Source: Lepus europaeus (Eukaryota; Chordata; Mammalia; Lagomorpha; Leporidae). Taken from it: a DNA stretch of 64,000 bases. The position numbers and the translations under genes are program-made. The notes beneath the pieces are model-generated. The model saw only the letters and a list, made by a program, of their open reading frames with translations. It ran no database searches and was not told the DNA's origin. The stretch spans positions 12,228,266 through 12,292,265 of the forward strand of contig NC_084837.1 of the NCBI RefSeq assembly GCF_033115175.1, read 5' to 3'. Numbering within the stretch: the first letter of the stretch is position 1; every line of letters starts with the position of its first letter. Positions 1-11,639 of this stretch are shown here, piece after piece.

Positions 1-327
1 TCCCAAGAAAACTAGGCCGTTTGCAGAAGGACATGATGTAGGAAGTGCCATGATGATGGTTTCCGCACAAATCAGTTTTGAAGAAAGAACTATAATGAGT
101 TTATTATGTAGGTTCTGATAGAAATGCTGGCTTAAATTTATCAAGAACTGTCGATTCTCACCCTGTAAAAGCATTCAGTATTAGAAAGTCCATGTAAGTT
201 ACAGGAGGCTGCGTGACATCACTGGAAACTCAGGCTCCATTCAGTCTCTGTTTGGATTTATAGAATATGTTTATAGTTTCAGGGTTGCCTCATGGCCACA
301 AAATGGCTGCTGGAGCACCAGTGCATT
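1..327. other. 5' flank, nothing assigned
   Basis: AT-balanced non-coding DNA with no recognisable gene. The sequence near 205-330 may belong to the LTR-like repeat that follows. Confidence 0.4.
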
Positions 328-700
328 GGTCAGCTTTGCATTACTACAACTAAAATACTGGAGAGAAGCTTCTTAGGAAAGGTTGATCCTGGCTTACTGT
401 TTTGGAGGCTCACAGGCCAACACCAGGCACAGTCCCATTTGTCTGGCATCTGATGAGGGCAGAATGCTTATGGAGGGAGAATCACATGGGGATCTCAACC
501 CAGAGAGAGAGACAGACAGACAGTGCTAGGCTGAACTTGGCTAGAATAATCAACCCTCTCACGAGAACTGCCTTCCAAGGGAAGCCCTCAGTGACCTAGG
601 GATCTCCCACCAGGTCCACCTCCCCATAATTAGGTCAAATCTTCACCCTGAAGTCATCAACCCCTAAATGATTCCCATCATATTTGAGACTTGGGGCTTA
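328..700 (-). mobile_element. ERVL-MaLR-like LTR fragment (antisense)
   Basis: The pattern GTCAGCTTTGCATTACTACAA, then TTTTGGAGGCTCA, then CTCACGAGAACTGCC, then CACCAGGTCCACC resembles the reverse complement of mammalian MST/THE1-type LTRs as remembered. It is diverged. The family name needs a library search. Confidence 0.45.
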
Positions 701-1395
701 CCTGTCCACATGAGCTAAGAGAGCCAAGTCCATAATTACACGTCGTCCGCACCTGCCGCCTCCCCCCACCCCGACCAAAACACACTTTTTCGACATGGAA
801 AGGTGGTGTCTAACTCCCCTCCTTTGAATCTGGTCTAGACTCCTCACTCAGAAGAGCTGACTCAGGACACGGAGCGAGTGGGGCTCGGGCCCTTCTGCAG
901 CCGGCCCTAAGCAGGAGGGCTGCCTCTCCCTCCCCTCCCCACCACACCCCGCCCTCCTCCCTCTTGTCCACCTGCTCTCCAGCAGGCCAGCCAGCTGCCA
1001 GGTTTGGGCAGGAAGGAACTGAGGTTTCTCACTGGCAAGGGTTGCCAACTTGTAGCCGCACAAGCCAGCTATGGAGGAAGCAGATCCCCCAGCCCCGGTC
1101 AGGCCTCAGGTGACTGTCCCAGCCAGGATCCCGGCTGCAAAGTCCAGGGAAAGACCCCAGCCAGGGTCCTCCGGCCCAGCCGCACCCATCACCACAGAAA
1201 CTGGGAGAGTAGCAGTAAGTGGTAATTGCCGTTTTGAGCCGTTAACATCTGGGGGAATTTTGTTAGGCGGCAACAGTCACCAGTGAGCAGTGGTTGTTGC
1301 ACAAGCCAAGAGAGGACAGCAGAGAAAGGATGGCAGGAGAGAGCAAAGTGGTTCTTTTCTTGAGATTATCCACAGTTTTTTTGTTTTGTTTTGTT
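701..1395. other. 5' flank, non-coding
   Basis: Mixed-composition DNA with short overlapping ORFs on both strands and no gene or repeat I can name. Confidence 0.4.
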
Positions 1396-1406
1396 TTTAG
1401 ATAGAG

Positions 1407-1450
<44 letters not shown>

Positions 1451-1665
1451 TCCATCCTCTGGTTCCCTCCCCAGATGGCTGCAATGGCTGGGCTGAGCCA
1501 GGTGGCACAGCCAAGAGCCAGGAGCTTCTTTCAGATCTCCCACGTGGGTGGTAGGGACCCAAACACTTGCACCGTCTTCCACTGTTTTCCCATTAGCAGG
1601 GAGCTGGCTCAGAAGTGGGGCCGCTGACACAGGAACCAGCGCCCACATGTCGCAGGCAGCAGCCT
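1396..1665 (-). mobile_element. C-repeat SINE (antisense)
   Basis: It starts with a T-rich tail and a (GA)n tract at 1411-1448, then carries the antisense C-SINE body (AGCCAGGAGCTTCTTTC, CCCACGTGGGTGG, GGGAGCTGGCTCAGAAGTGG). The tRNA-like head is degraded near 1650. Confidence 0.85.
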
Positions 1666-2029
1666 TAAGTAGGCCTCCCATAAGGAAGTGGGCAATGTGT
1701 GGAATTTTGGAGAGTGGGCCAGAGGGGCCTTGTCTGGGACCACCACTGCTCCTGTCCCCTCCCTGAGGAGGGGTCTGGGCTGCCAGGGCCCCCAGTGCAC
1801 ATTGGCCTGCGAGGAGAGTGGCACAGAGGTGGGCACCTGCTCTGCGTCAGAGGAAGCTGTGAGGGGGCAGAGGGCCCCTTCCCCCATCCCCGGGACCGTC
1901 CACACAGCCAGGATTATCACTGGTCGATCCCCGCAGGGCTGGAGGGCTGCGTTTTCCCTCGACTGAACACCAGTAGGGTCTCCGTTGCTCAGGGCCACGT
2001 CTGTTCCGGTTACTGCAGCTGTGTGTCTC

Positions 2030-2350
2030 AGCGTGCTTCCTCTTGCTGTAACGATACCACGGACAGGTAATTTAGAAAGAATCGAGGTTCTGGGGGCTGG
2101 GAAATCCAAGGGCACAGTGCTGGCATCGCGCGAGGACCTGCCTGCTGCCTCCTAACGTGGCGGCGGGCATCGCCGGCGAGGCAGAGCCCGTGCGGCAGAG
2201 CGAGCCAGCCGGCTGAGCCGTGGTGAACCACTTGCCTCCCACAAGATCCTGATCCACGACACTGAGTCTGCTGCTGAGCTGTTGCGTCATGCACGCACCC
2301 GCACTGTGGTGGGGACAGAGGGGAGCTGAGCTCAGTGGAATTGTCCCCAG
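2030..2350 (-). mobile_element. MaLR-like LTR remnant (antisense)
   Basis: CTTGCTGTAACGATACCAC, then GGTTCTGGGGGCTGGGAAATC, then GTGCTGGCATCGCG resembles the antisense 3' end of an MST/MLT1-type LTR (TGCTGTAACAAAATACC...GTTCTGGAGGCTGGGAAGTC). CpG content is unusually high for such an old element. Confidence 0.45.
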
Positions 2351-3617
2351 ACAGACACCCAGCAAGTCAGGGAGGCAGCCTTGCTACCCGCCTTTAAAAA
2401 AAACAAACAAAACACTGCAACCATATTGTTTGTTGAGCTCTGCCTTGTTGTGTGGTCTCCCCTCTGGCTCAGCTGAGCTGAGCTGAGGCTTGGGGGATCC
2501 CCAGTGCCCCTGGGCTTGCTCTGCTGGTCTTCCTGGGAGCAGGGGCGGTCGCTGCGCCGTCTGGACATCCCTGTGCTGCAGGCCCACAGAGGTACTGCTG
2601 TGGGCAGAAGTGTGCGTGCTCGTCTGGGCTGGTTCTGTCAATGCCTGCTCACTGCCCGCCTCAGCCCTGCAGTGGCCATCGCTCTGTCTAGGAGTCACTG
2701 CTTCATAAGCGCATGGGGCAGACACGGCTCTGTAAGGAGGGCTCCAGGAGGCGGCTGGAGGACCACCCATTCCCTGCCTGGCTGCCTGCCCTGAGGCCTT
2801 GGGCTCAGAGGGGAGATGGTACCGGGTAGCATCTGATGGCTGATCCTGGAGTGGCTTGGAGCCATGGTCACGCTTATCTTCACGGAGAGCAGTGGTGGGA
2901 AGACCTACTTCACGTCCACCACTAGAGACCCAGTGCAGACCGCTCCACGGCCCCCAGGGCGTGCGTTCCCCTGAGAACGATTTCTGGCCTTCCAGGAAAG
3001 GCGTTCAGGTGGGCGCTGGCAGCCGCTGAGTGCTCCTGAGTTACCTGTGACATGATTATATCTGATTCGTTTTCAGCTTCTTCTCCCTCCCTTTCTTGGG
3101 GGGGTGGGGAGAGGAGGGGGAATCTTTGTCTCTCCCTGGAATAGCAAGAACCCTGCTGGTGCAGCTCCCTGCCACGCGCACCCTCCCCCACCCCCTGCCC
3201 CCGGCGCCAAGTCTGAATGCTGGGGTTCACAGAGGTCTGGGCAGAACCAGCTCACGCTGTGTTTAAATCAGCTCCTTTCACCAGGAAATCAGGTCCAGCG
3301 GCCACCGACTCGCCAAATACCCCGCTCTGCAAAGGAAGCCCAAAGGCGTAACATCGACGGAACATTTGGGAGGTAAGCAGGATGGGGGATTCATTCCTGG
3401 GCCCCCACCCCCCGCACAGCAGCCACACACGTGTGCCCAGACGAGGCACTCCACCTGACTGAGAGCGGCCCGGAAGCTCACTCTCAGCTGTGTGTTCTGC
3501 GACAGGAGCCCCACGTAACAGTGCGGGGTACTCATTTCAGCACTCACAAGAAGGAAACGCCTTCCCCTGCCTCAGCTGCTTCCTGCCATCCCACGTGCAA
3601 ACGGCCAAGCCTTCCAA

Positions 3618-3631
3618 TCCCATTAATGGGA
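3618..3631. promoter_or_regulatory. Perfect 14-bp TAAT palindrome in AT-rich block
   Basis: TCCCATTAATGGGA equals its own reverse complement. It carries two abutting TAAT homeodomain cores and lies in a 130-bp AT-rich stretch with further TTAATTAG and CATTAG motifs. Candidate upstream enhancer; function is not shown. Confidence 0.3.
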
Positions 3632-3779
3632 ATACTCATTAGGCAAGATTCCCGGGAGAGCCCAGGATGGCCCAACCTCGCTTTTGTTTAATTGATTTGA
3701 TAAATCTGCACATTAATTAGCTAGCTGCCCGTGCACAGGGGGCAGGGGCTGCATTGTGAGGGGAAGGGACTCCAGGCAG

Positions 3780-3885
3780 AGTCTGGGTTCTGTGTCATGC
3801 TGTGTGTGGCTTTGGGAATGTCTCCCGGCCTGAGACTCAGTTTTCTCACCTGCAAAATGGGGACCAATAGCACCTTCCTTGCAGA
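3780..3885 (+). mobile_element. MIR SINE fragment
   Basis: CTCAGTTTTCTCACCTGCAA followed by AATGGGGACCAATAGCACC and a CCTTGCAGAG stretch matches the conserved core of the mammalian MIR SINE (CTCAGTTTCCTCATCTGTAA-AATGGGGATAATA). Old and diverged. Confidence 0.65.
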
Positions 3886-5416
3886 GCTCCCGTGTGTCAG
3901 CCTGGCAGGTCAGTGCTGATGTGTTAGAGCTTCCTGCTGCCGGCAGGCATTTCAGAGGGCAAAGGTGGAGGGGCAGCCAGTGACCCCGAGCTACCACCCT
4001 GGGCGACGACTACAAGCTATGAATGGCGGAGGAGCGAGGAGCCAGAGTAGGCAGGGATACACAGAAGGATGGACAGTTGTCCCCACAGATGGCGATGAAG
4101 GCGGGCGGGGACCCGTGTCAGCCGCCACTTTCAGGAGTGGGAGCCATCACTCTGGTAGCCTGCGCGGGCCCATCCATCACGTTAACGTGCGTTCTCTGTG
4201 CATCCGTCGGAGACACTGTGAGCACCTTTCGTGTCTTGTAGTGGCTTGGTTTCAGAAGCGCCTCTGGTTTCAATCTTTCCCCATGTAAATGTGCACCAGA
4301 TGTGAAGTTGGCGCTCATCATTTAGGGCTTGATGAATGATTTGCACTTCGGGCCCCTGAGAGACGGGGCATGACACGCGGAGCTCTGCCCCCACCTCACG
4401 GTGTCGTACAGCATGGAATGGCTTGTTCTTCTTTGCACATGTCAGACCATTGGCAACGGAGATGAGGGTTTCCACCGAAGATCCTCACCCAACAAGCCAA
4501 GTCTGAATTGCTCAGGATTGAGGGCGACAAAAACTTTGGAGACAAAGGTCTCCTTGAATGGAAGGATTCTTTAGTGATGCTGTGAGAAAGTCTTGAGGTA
4601 GGTCGAATGAGAGATGGGAGAGTGTGTGGGAGACCTGAGAGCTTACTGGTAACCCCTGGGCTGGGTGGCAAGGACACTGTGTGTCCTCTGTGACATTAAG
4701 AGATATCCTAGACAGACCCAGCCACTTTCAGCTTCAGCAAGCAGACACAGGGCTTCATAAGAAGCAGCTGCCCTGGGAAGGAGAAAGGACAGTGCTGAGA
4801 GCTGGCATCTTGCAGCCTGGCTGCCACCAAGAAGCCAACCATGGAGAATAACAGTACAGGCCCCTTCTTCCAGCTGCTGCTAAGCCCCACTTCATAGATG
4901 TTGCTTTGTTTTTCATTCCCCACCCCCATTTTCCACCTTTACATGAGTGAACGTTGCTGAGCCCCCGTCCTAGATGGACCCCAAGTTGTAGTGTGTTGCA
5001 TACAGTCAAGGAGACTGTTCCTGGCTGGAAGAGTTCTGGCCCCCAGGCTGCTGTTAGTTGGTGGCACCATTATCCCTGAGAGCTCACTGCCACGTGCACC
5101 CTGTGGGTAGAGGGAAGAGAAAAGACGCAGGCTGGAGACCCACGCTCTTAACAGCCCCAGCGTGGGTGGGCAGCCCTGGGCTCATGGGCCCGCTTCGGGA
5201 ACTTACTCTCCCGGTCACACCTAATTGCAAAGCAGTCTGGGAAGCATAGGTGGTCACTCCTATGGAGAGGGGATGGATTGCGTTGGGCAGCCAGTTGCCT
5301 CAGATGCCTTCTTTTTAGGTTTTTCTCACATCAAGTTACACAGAAAGTCATTCCAGGACCCTCCTCCAAAGCCAGAATGCAAGGGTGCTCAAGTCCCTTA
5401 TCTAAAACGCACAGTA

Positions 5417-5735
5417 TGGGCTGACACTGTGGCACAGTGCGTAAAGCCACCACCTGCAGTGCTGGCATCCCATGTGAGCGCCGGTTCAAGTCCACCTGCT
5501 CGACTTCCTATACAGCTCTCTGCTATGGCCTGGGAAATCAGTAGAAGATGGCCCAAGTCTCTCCCTGCACCTGTGTGGGAGATGGAGAAGAAGCTTCTGG
5601 CTCCTGGCTTCGGGTCATTGCAGCTCTGGCCATTGTGGTCAACTGAGGAGTGAACCAGCAGATGGAAGACCTCTTTCTCTGCCTCTCCTTCTCTCTGTAG
5701 AACTCTTTCAAATAAATAAATCTTTTTAAAAAAAT
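5417..5735 (+). mobile_element. C-repeat SINE (sense)
   Basis: A near full-length copy: tRNA-like head with B box (GGTTCAAGTCC), body, and AAATAAATAAATC tail. Flanks CGCACAGTAT (5408-5417) and TGCATAGTAT (5740-5749) look like a 10-bp target duplication with two C-to-T differences. Confidence 0.9.
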
Positions 5736-6084
5736 AAGATGCATAGTATTTGTGTATAAGCTACACAAATCCTTCCATACACTGTGAAGTCTAGATACAA
5801 TGTAAATGTTATACAAATGATTGCTACACTGTGTTGTTTAGGGAACAATGACAAGAAAAGTCTGTTCCTGTTCATTACAGACACAATTTTCTTCCTCCAT
5901 TTCTATGGGCCGCTGGTTGCATTGGGAGATTTGGAGCGCACGGGTATGGGGTGCCAACAGCAGATACACAGAACTGGAAAGTTTCGCAAGGTTCCACAGC
6001 TACCTATCAACCCTCTCGTCCTCTCTCCCCACCCCAGACATGACCCCTTTGGCCTCTTTTATCTGATTATTTCCACTCAAACAG

Positions 6085-6430
6085 GATGTGTGCTGCTTTT
6101 CTGTTGCTGCATAACGAGAGAGCAGGAGCTCAGTGGCTCTTGGTCCGTGTATTATCTCGCGGCTCTGCAGGCCGGAAGTCTGGGCATGCTGCAGCTGGGT
6201 TTTCTGCTCAGGGCCTCCCAGGTCCACAACCAAGGTAGGGACATATTTTCCTCTGGAGTGTGGGGTCCCGGCCCAAGTTCTCATGGCTGTGCTGGGAGTC
6301 TGTTCCATGCGGAGGCAGGGATGAGGTCCAATTGGCTATTGGCTGAGGCCCACTCAGCTCCCACAGGCTGCCTGCATTCCTTGCCATGTGTCCCCTCCAT
6401 ATTCAGACCCCAGCAGAGACTCTCCCACCC
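6085..6430. mobile_element. Old mammalian interspersed repeat, family not assigned
   Basis: TTTCTGTTGCTGCATAACGA, GTGTATTATCTCGCGGC and CTGGGTTTTCTGCTCAGGG recall a common mammalian repeat consensus, but I cannot place the family from memory. Confidence 0.35.
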
Positions 6431-6551
6431 CAAACTCCTGTGATGCTTCCAATGTTCCTGACCTCCTGGTCTTTGACCTCAGGCACAGATAGAAAGGGAT
6501 CATGTAAGTAGCTCAGATCCAGAAAACTCTCCTCTCTTAAAGTCAACTGTT

Positions 6552-6843
6552 GGCTGGCACCGTGGCTCAACAGGCTAATCCTCCGCCTTGCAGCGCCATC
6601 ACACTGGGTTCTAGTCCTGGTTGGGGCGTTGGGTTCCATCCCGGTGGCCCCTCTTCCAGGCCAGCTCTCTGCTATGGCCCGGGAAGGCAGTGAAGGATGG
6701 CCCAAGTGCTTGGGCCCTGCACCCGCATGGGAGACCAGGAGAAGCACCTGGCTCCTGGCTTCGGATCAGCGTGATGTGCCGGCTGAGGCGGCCATTGGAG
6801 GGTGAACCAACGGCAAAAAGGAAGACCTTTCTCTCTGTCTCTC
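6552..6843 (+). mobile_element. CSINE2 insertion with exact 12-bp target duplication
   Basis: GC-rich CSINE2 head (GGCTAATCCTCCGCC, TTCTAGTCCTGG) and body. It is flanked by AAGTCAACTGTT at 6540-6551 and again at 6844-6855, a perfect target-site duplication, which fixes both ends. The classic AAATAAA tail is replaced by a pyrimidine-rich end. Confidence 0.93.
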
Positions 6844-6896
6844 AAGTCAACTGTTTTAGGACCTTACTCACATCTGCAAAATCCCTTCCTGGAAAC

Positions 6897-7203
6897 ACCT
6901 ACATCAGTGGGTTGAGCTGCCACCTGCAGCACTGGTATCCCATACAGGCACTGGTTCAAGTCCTAGCTGCTCCACTTCCGATCCAGCCCCCAAGTAATGT
7001 GCCTGGGAAAGCAGGCCCAAGTGCGCAGGCCCCAGCACATGGGAGACTTAGATGAAGCTGCTGGCTCCTGGCTTTGGCCTGGTCCAGCCCTAGCTGTTGT
7101 GGCCATTTGGGGAGTGAACCAGTGGATGGAACCTCTTTCACTCTCTCTGCCTTTTCCTCTCTGTAACTCTGCCTTTCAAATAAATAAATAAATCTTAAAC
7201 AAA
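6897..7203 (+). mobile_element. C-repeat SINE (sense)
   Basis: Truncated head, B box GGTTCAAGTCC at about 6953, body, and AAATAAATAAATAAATC tail. It lies only about 40 bp after the previous SINE. Confidence 0.88.
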
Positions 7204-7754
7204 AAGAAATGCCCGGATCTGTTGAGTAACCAGGAGAAGGTGTGTAGCTCAGGGGCAGAATGTTGGGGTCATCTTAGAATTCTGCTGACCAGAGCATTTG
7301 CATCACTATTTGGTTTTCCAGTTCGGAGTGCTGTCTGTGGACCTCCCATAATGCACCTGTGGTGTTAGCTCCCTCTCCTCCCACCCCCTCTGCCCACGTG
7401 CACACCTCAGAGTGCCCCGTCCCAGCACTGCACAGCGGTAAAAAGCTGATAAGATCAGTGTTCATGTTCATTATCACCATTATGAAACCACTATCTGTAG
7501 CTGGGCCGAGAAATTGGCTGCACAGTGGACACTCCTGCTGCTTCCTCTGGAGTTCCAAGCTGTCTTTCTATACTCTCAGTTTCCTATCTGTTTATTATCT
7601 CAGCCTCAGACTCTCGGCCACTTTTTGGCTGAAGTCAGATCAGGTACAGTGGAAACCGTTCATGCTCCACTGAATACCTCAGCTCCTTGGCTTGGGGCAC
7701 ATTCTGGATCCACTCCTGGCTCGCTGTGGGTGGTGGTGGGGGAGGAAGGTGTCT

Positions 7755-8080
7755 GAATCTGTTTAGGCTGCTATTGCAAATCATCACCGACTGAGAGAAT
7801 TCTGGGGCTGCGAAGTCCAAGCAGAGGGTGCTGGCAGACTCCGTGCCTGGTGAGGGCCTGGCTCCTGCTTCTGCTACAGCCTCACCTGGTGGATGGGGCG
7901 AGGGAGGCTTCCCAGGTTGCTTCTACAAGGGCATTTATCCCACTCGGGAAGACTTCACTCTCATGACGTGGCCACTCCCCCCCAAAGATCCCACTTGCAA
8001 ATACCATCATGTTGGGGGTGGGATTTCAACCCAGGAATTTGGGGGAAGACACAGATATTTGGTCTAGAGCTGATGTTCCA
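7755..8080 (-). mobile_element. MaLR-like LTR (antisense)
   Basis: CTGTTTAGGCTGCTATTGCAA, GGGGCTGCGAAGTCCAAG, CTCATGACGTGGCC, CAAATACCATCATGTTGGGG and GGATTTCAACCCAGGAATTT follow, in order, the antisense form of an MST/MLT1-type LTR as remembered. Confidence 0.6.
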
Positions 8081-8129
8081 TAGCCCAGTGTATGAGCAGA
8101 AGTGACGTGTGGCACTTCTGGGCCAACCA

Positions 8130-8630
8130 CTACCAATGCAAGACGTGCCAGGAAGTCCTTCTGCCCACTGCCATAGTGCCTGTCAGTGCCTCAGAGAGGG
8201 ACTGCTCTGTGACCTGGGCGCTGGGGTGACGGAGACAATGACACAGAGTGTCCCACACCTCTGCCCCCAGCCAACCCTGGATATACTGAGAGTGAAACTT
8301 GGGTGTTTTGAGCCACCGAGCTTCTAGAACTTGGCCAGTCCTGACTGATACAGAGAATAGGAACCAGCAGTGGGGCACTGCTGCAACAGAAAACAAGACA
8401 GGTGTCCTTGGCTGAAAGGCTGGCCAAGCAGGCGAGAGGCCTGGCCCTCCACGTGTGGAATGGTATAACAATTTGGTAAATGGTCAAAGGGACCAGGGGT
8501 GCGACTCTGCCCTAAAGACTGCGGGGTTCAGAGGACCTGCAGTTAAGAGGAGACAGAGGCACATATTATATATAACACACTGCAAGAGCAGCCATTGGCA
8601 AGGAAACTAAGTGGAATCAGCCTAGGTAAG
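8130..8630 (+). mobile_element. MaLR LTR 3' end and internal fragment (sense)
   Basis: GTTTTGAGCCACCGAGCTTC followed by CTGACTGATACAG resembles the sense 3' end of an MLT1/MST LTR. The following AGCAGTGGGGCACTGCTG resembles the start of the MaLR internal region. Very diverged and with no coding capacity. Confidence 0.4.
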
Positions 8631-8640
8631 AAGTTAATCA

Positions 8641-8994
8641 CGGGGCCGGTGCTGTGATGTGGGAGGTAAAGCCACCGCCCGACGTGCTGGCATTCCATGT
8701 AGCCACCGGTTTGAGTCCTGCCTCCTCCGCTTCTGATCTAGCTCCCTGCTAATGTGCTTGGGAAAGCAGTGGAAGATGGCCCAAGTCCTTGGGCCCCTGC
8801 ATCCATGTAAGAGTCCTGAAAGAAGCTCCTGGTTCCTGGCTTCAGATCGACCCAGCTCTGGCCGTTGCGGCCGCTTGGGGGGAGTGAACCAGCAGATGAA
8901 AGATCCTTCTCTCATTTTTTCCGCTCTCCTTTTCTCTCTCTCTGCCCCTGCCTCTCTGTAAGTTTGCCTTTCAAACAAATAAATAAACTTAAAA
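8641..8994 (+). mobile_element. C-repeat SINE (sense) with 10-bp target duplication
   Basis: It begins GGGGCCGGTGCTG and ends AAATAAATAAACTTAA. AAGTTAATCA precedes it at 8631-8640 and follows at 8995-9004, an exact duplication. Confidence 0.92.
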
Positions 8995-9417
8995 AAGTTA
9001 ATCATGTTCTCCAGGAACTGGCAGAGCCAAATGAACTATGAGCCAGAACAAATTCAGTCTGTGTCTGAAACTGAAAATAACCCTTGGAAATGGGCTGAGC
9101 AAGTGGCTCAGCCCCCAAACACCCACCTCAGGTGCAGCCAGGGCTAACCGTGAAGGAAACGCTTCCTGGGGGTGGAGCAAGGGGCCTGGAAACAGCGGAC
9201 CAGCGAAGCCTGTGTGGTCAGCAGGACTGGATTTTTCCAGGAATATCCTCACTCAGGCAGGGGGCAGTGTCCGCCCAGCAGGATTTCAGAATCGCTATGG
9301 GTCCTGTCTGCTTGGTGTCTCCTACTGCTCCCCTTGCTGAACTGGGCTGTCTGCTGTGTCGTTTTGTCCCCCTGCACCACTGTGTGTGCATGGGGTGTGT
9401 GCTCAGGGAGGGATATT

Positions 9418-9850
9418 AGCTCACTTTCTGTTGCTGTAACAGGATACCTGAGGTTGGGTCCTTGATAAAGAAAAAAGGTTTATTTAGCTCACAGTTTTGG
9501 AGGTGGAATGCTCAAGATTTGTGAGAGTCCCCTAGCTGCATCGACACAGGGCAGAGGGAGTCACGGTGGAACACCTGCGAGAGACAGAGACGGAACTCAA
9601 AGGTCAGGCTTGCTCTTTTTATTACCACCCATTCTCATTGGAACTCACTCACTGCACATGAACAGCTTCTGAGGGCAGGGCCACAGCGCCCTAAGCCCTT
9701 CCCAGTAGGCCCCACCTCTTAAAGGTCCTACCACCTCTTCGTATCGCCACTTTAGGGACCAAGCTACCAGCCTAGGGAGCCCTCGGGGGGAGTGGGTGGG
9801 GACCCTTGAGCCACAAGAAAAAACCACAGATCCTCCCACAGATGTTTCTA
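9418..9850 (-). mobile_element. MaLR-like LTR (antisense)
   Basis: CTCACTTTCTGTTGCTGTAA, GGTTTATTTAGCTCACAG, CATTCTCATTGGAACTCACTC and CCCACCTCTTAAAGGTCC match, in order, the antisense MST/THE1-type LTR pattern. Confidence 0.6.
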
Positions 9851-9956
9851 CAGAATGTCCTTTGTCCTGAATTCTTGGGCCTCTAGACCCAGAGTTTAAA
9901 GGCAGGTGAGATTGGGTCAGGCCCAATTGGGTAGGGGGAAAATGTGTGTGTGTGTT

Positions 9957-10186
9957 TTAAAGATTTATTTATTTATTTGAAAGTCAGAGTTACACAGAGA
10001 GGAGAGGCAGGGGGGTGGGGGAGACAGAGAGGGAGAGAGGGAGAGAGAGAGAGATGTCTTCCATCCAATGGTTCACTCCCCAATTGGCCGAAACGGCCAG
10101 AGCTGCGCCGATCTGAACCCAGGAGCCAGGAGCTTCTTCTGGGTCTCCCACGCGGGTGCAGAGGCCCAAAGACTTGGGCCAGAAAG
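9957..10186 (-). mobile_element. C-repeat SINE (antisense), head truncated
   Basis: AAAGATTTATTTATTTATTT tail complement, GA-rich tract, and antisense body. The sequence stops at CTTGGGCCAG, so the tRNA-like head is missing. Confidence 0.88.
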
Positions 10187-10189
10187 ATG

Positions 10190-11044
10190 TGTTTTTTGTG
10201 TGAGAAAGAACGGGTGGTCACACCTGTGAGTTGATGCTCTCCCGTTCTTTCTGCCCTTGTGGCCCCCACCTGCTGGATGTGGCTGCTCCATCAGCCTGGG
10301 CTCCTCAGGTGCTTCTGGGCAGACACACAGGCCACCCACCGTGTGGGCCAGCCTCTCCTGGTACTGGGAGGGTCTCTACTCCACTTCCTGAAGAAGTGTC
10401 CATGAGCTGCTGACCCTCCGCGCCTGGCACTGTGGCCCTGGGACTTCCTGTGCCCTGGGCTGCACGCCCTGCTTCCTGGGTCACGTGCCTCCCTCTTTCT
10501 GGTTCACTTCTTCCTTTCGGTCAAGGATGCAGGGAAGGGAAATGTTTTGAGACCTTGTGCATCTAAAAATCCTTGGTCTACAGCCTGACTGGGTGAAGGT
10601 TAGAGAACGTTCTTCCTTTAGATTTCCCAAGGCCTTGTTCCCTTCCAACTTTCGTTGCTGTGTAGAAGCACATGGGCATTCTGATTCCAAACTGTCTGCA
10701 TGTGATGTACTTCAAACGGCCATTTTTGTCTCTAGTACTCTAGCCTTGGAGCTGGGCTCTCTGAGGGCCCTTTCAACACATTTCATTTTGCATGAAGATT
10801 TTTACTGCACTAATTCATTGATTATCTTCTCCTCTGTATTTTCTGTTCACTCTGTTGGAGTTCCTATTTCATCAGTGGGCTTTCTGGTCCTCTTATTTAA
10901 TTTTTTAACTTTATTTCCCATTTCATAGGTGGTTGTTTTCTTCTATTTTCATGAAAGTTTTCTCAGCTTTCTCTTCCATCTATTGAAAGGTTTTTTTTTT
11001 ACACATTTCTACTACTTTTTTCTTTTGATAATTTTTGAACATTT
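10190..11044. other. 5' flank: mixed DNA then AT-rich LINE-like sequence
   Basis: The first 370 bp are of mixed composition. From about 10560 the sequence becomes T-rich with features of old antisense LINE DNA (TTTCTTCTATTTTCATGAA, CTCTTCCATCTATTGAAAGG). No open L1 frame remains. Confidence 0.4.
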
Positions 11045-11336
11045 AAAAAATATTTAAAAATTTTCTTTGAAAGAGCGCTCCCATTTGCTGGTTTACTCTT
11101 ACATGCCTGAGACAGCCAGGGCTGGACCAGGCTGAAGCCAGGAGCCTGAAACTCCATCTGGATCTCCCATCTGGGTTTCAGCAACCCAACTACTTGAGCC
11201 ATTGCCTGTTGCTTCCCAAGGTGTGCAGTAGTGCAAAGCTAGAGTTGGGAGCAGACGTGGGACTTGAACCCAGGCACTCAGATATGGGATGTGGGCATCC
11301 CAAGTGGTGTCACAACTTCTGTGCCAAACGTTCACG
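11045..11336 (-). mobile_element. Old diverged C-repeat SINE (antisense)
   Basis: The body is recognisable (CCAGGGCTGGACCAGGCTGA, AGCCAGGAGCCTGAAACTCC, GGGACTTGAACCC B-box complement) but has many changes and no GA tract. It is an older copy than its neighbours. Confidence 0.75.
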
Positions 11337-11390
11337 CTTCTGCTACCTTATTTTAAATCTCCAAGAACTTTTTAGATAACTTCCTCTAAA

Positions 11391-11460
11391 ATTAGGTAAC
11401 TTTCTGTATATATATATATATATATTCATTTTATATATATTTATATATATATTTATTCAT

Positions 11461-11491
<31 letters not shown>

Positions 11492-11508
11492 TCAGAAAGT
11501 TACCTAAT
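11391..11508. repeat. 118-bp AT-rich palindrome around a (TA)n core
   Basis: ATTAGGTAACTTTCTG at 11391-11406 is repeated as its exact reverse complement at 11493-11508. The 86 bp between are nearly all TA/TTTA repeats and largely self-complementary. The unit could extrude as a cruciform. No gene lies within it. Confidence 0.9.
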
Positions 11509-11639
11509 GGTTACCTTCCTTCATGGGCCCTGATCTTTTTCACATTTCTCTGATGACATTATCGATGGCTTGACATTTTCTGCTCTCTGCATAGTCTGTT
11601 TCCTCCAACTTGCTTTATAAAAATCTACTGTGGCCTTGT

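Larger units (their letters stand above)
2400..5405. other. 5' flank, non-coding, with MIR fragment and AT-rich block
   Basis: No gene is recognisable. It contains a MIR fragment at about 3780-3880 and a TAAT-rich stretch at 3590-3730 with a perfect 14-bp palindrome (listed separately). The rest is of mixed composition. Confidence 0.4.

Noticed and set aside
5417-5480. tRNA-like A/B box (and similar heads in the other SINEs)
   Set aside because: These are the tRNA-derived heads of C-SINEs, followed by the SINE body; not tRNA genes.
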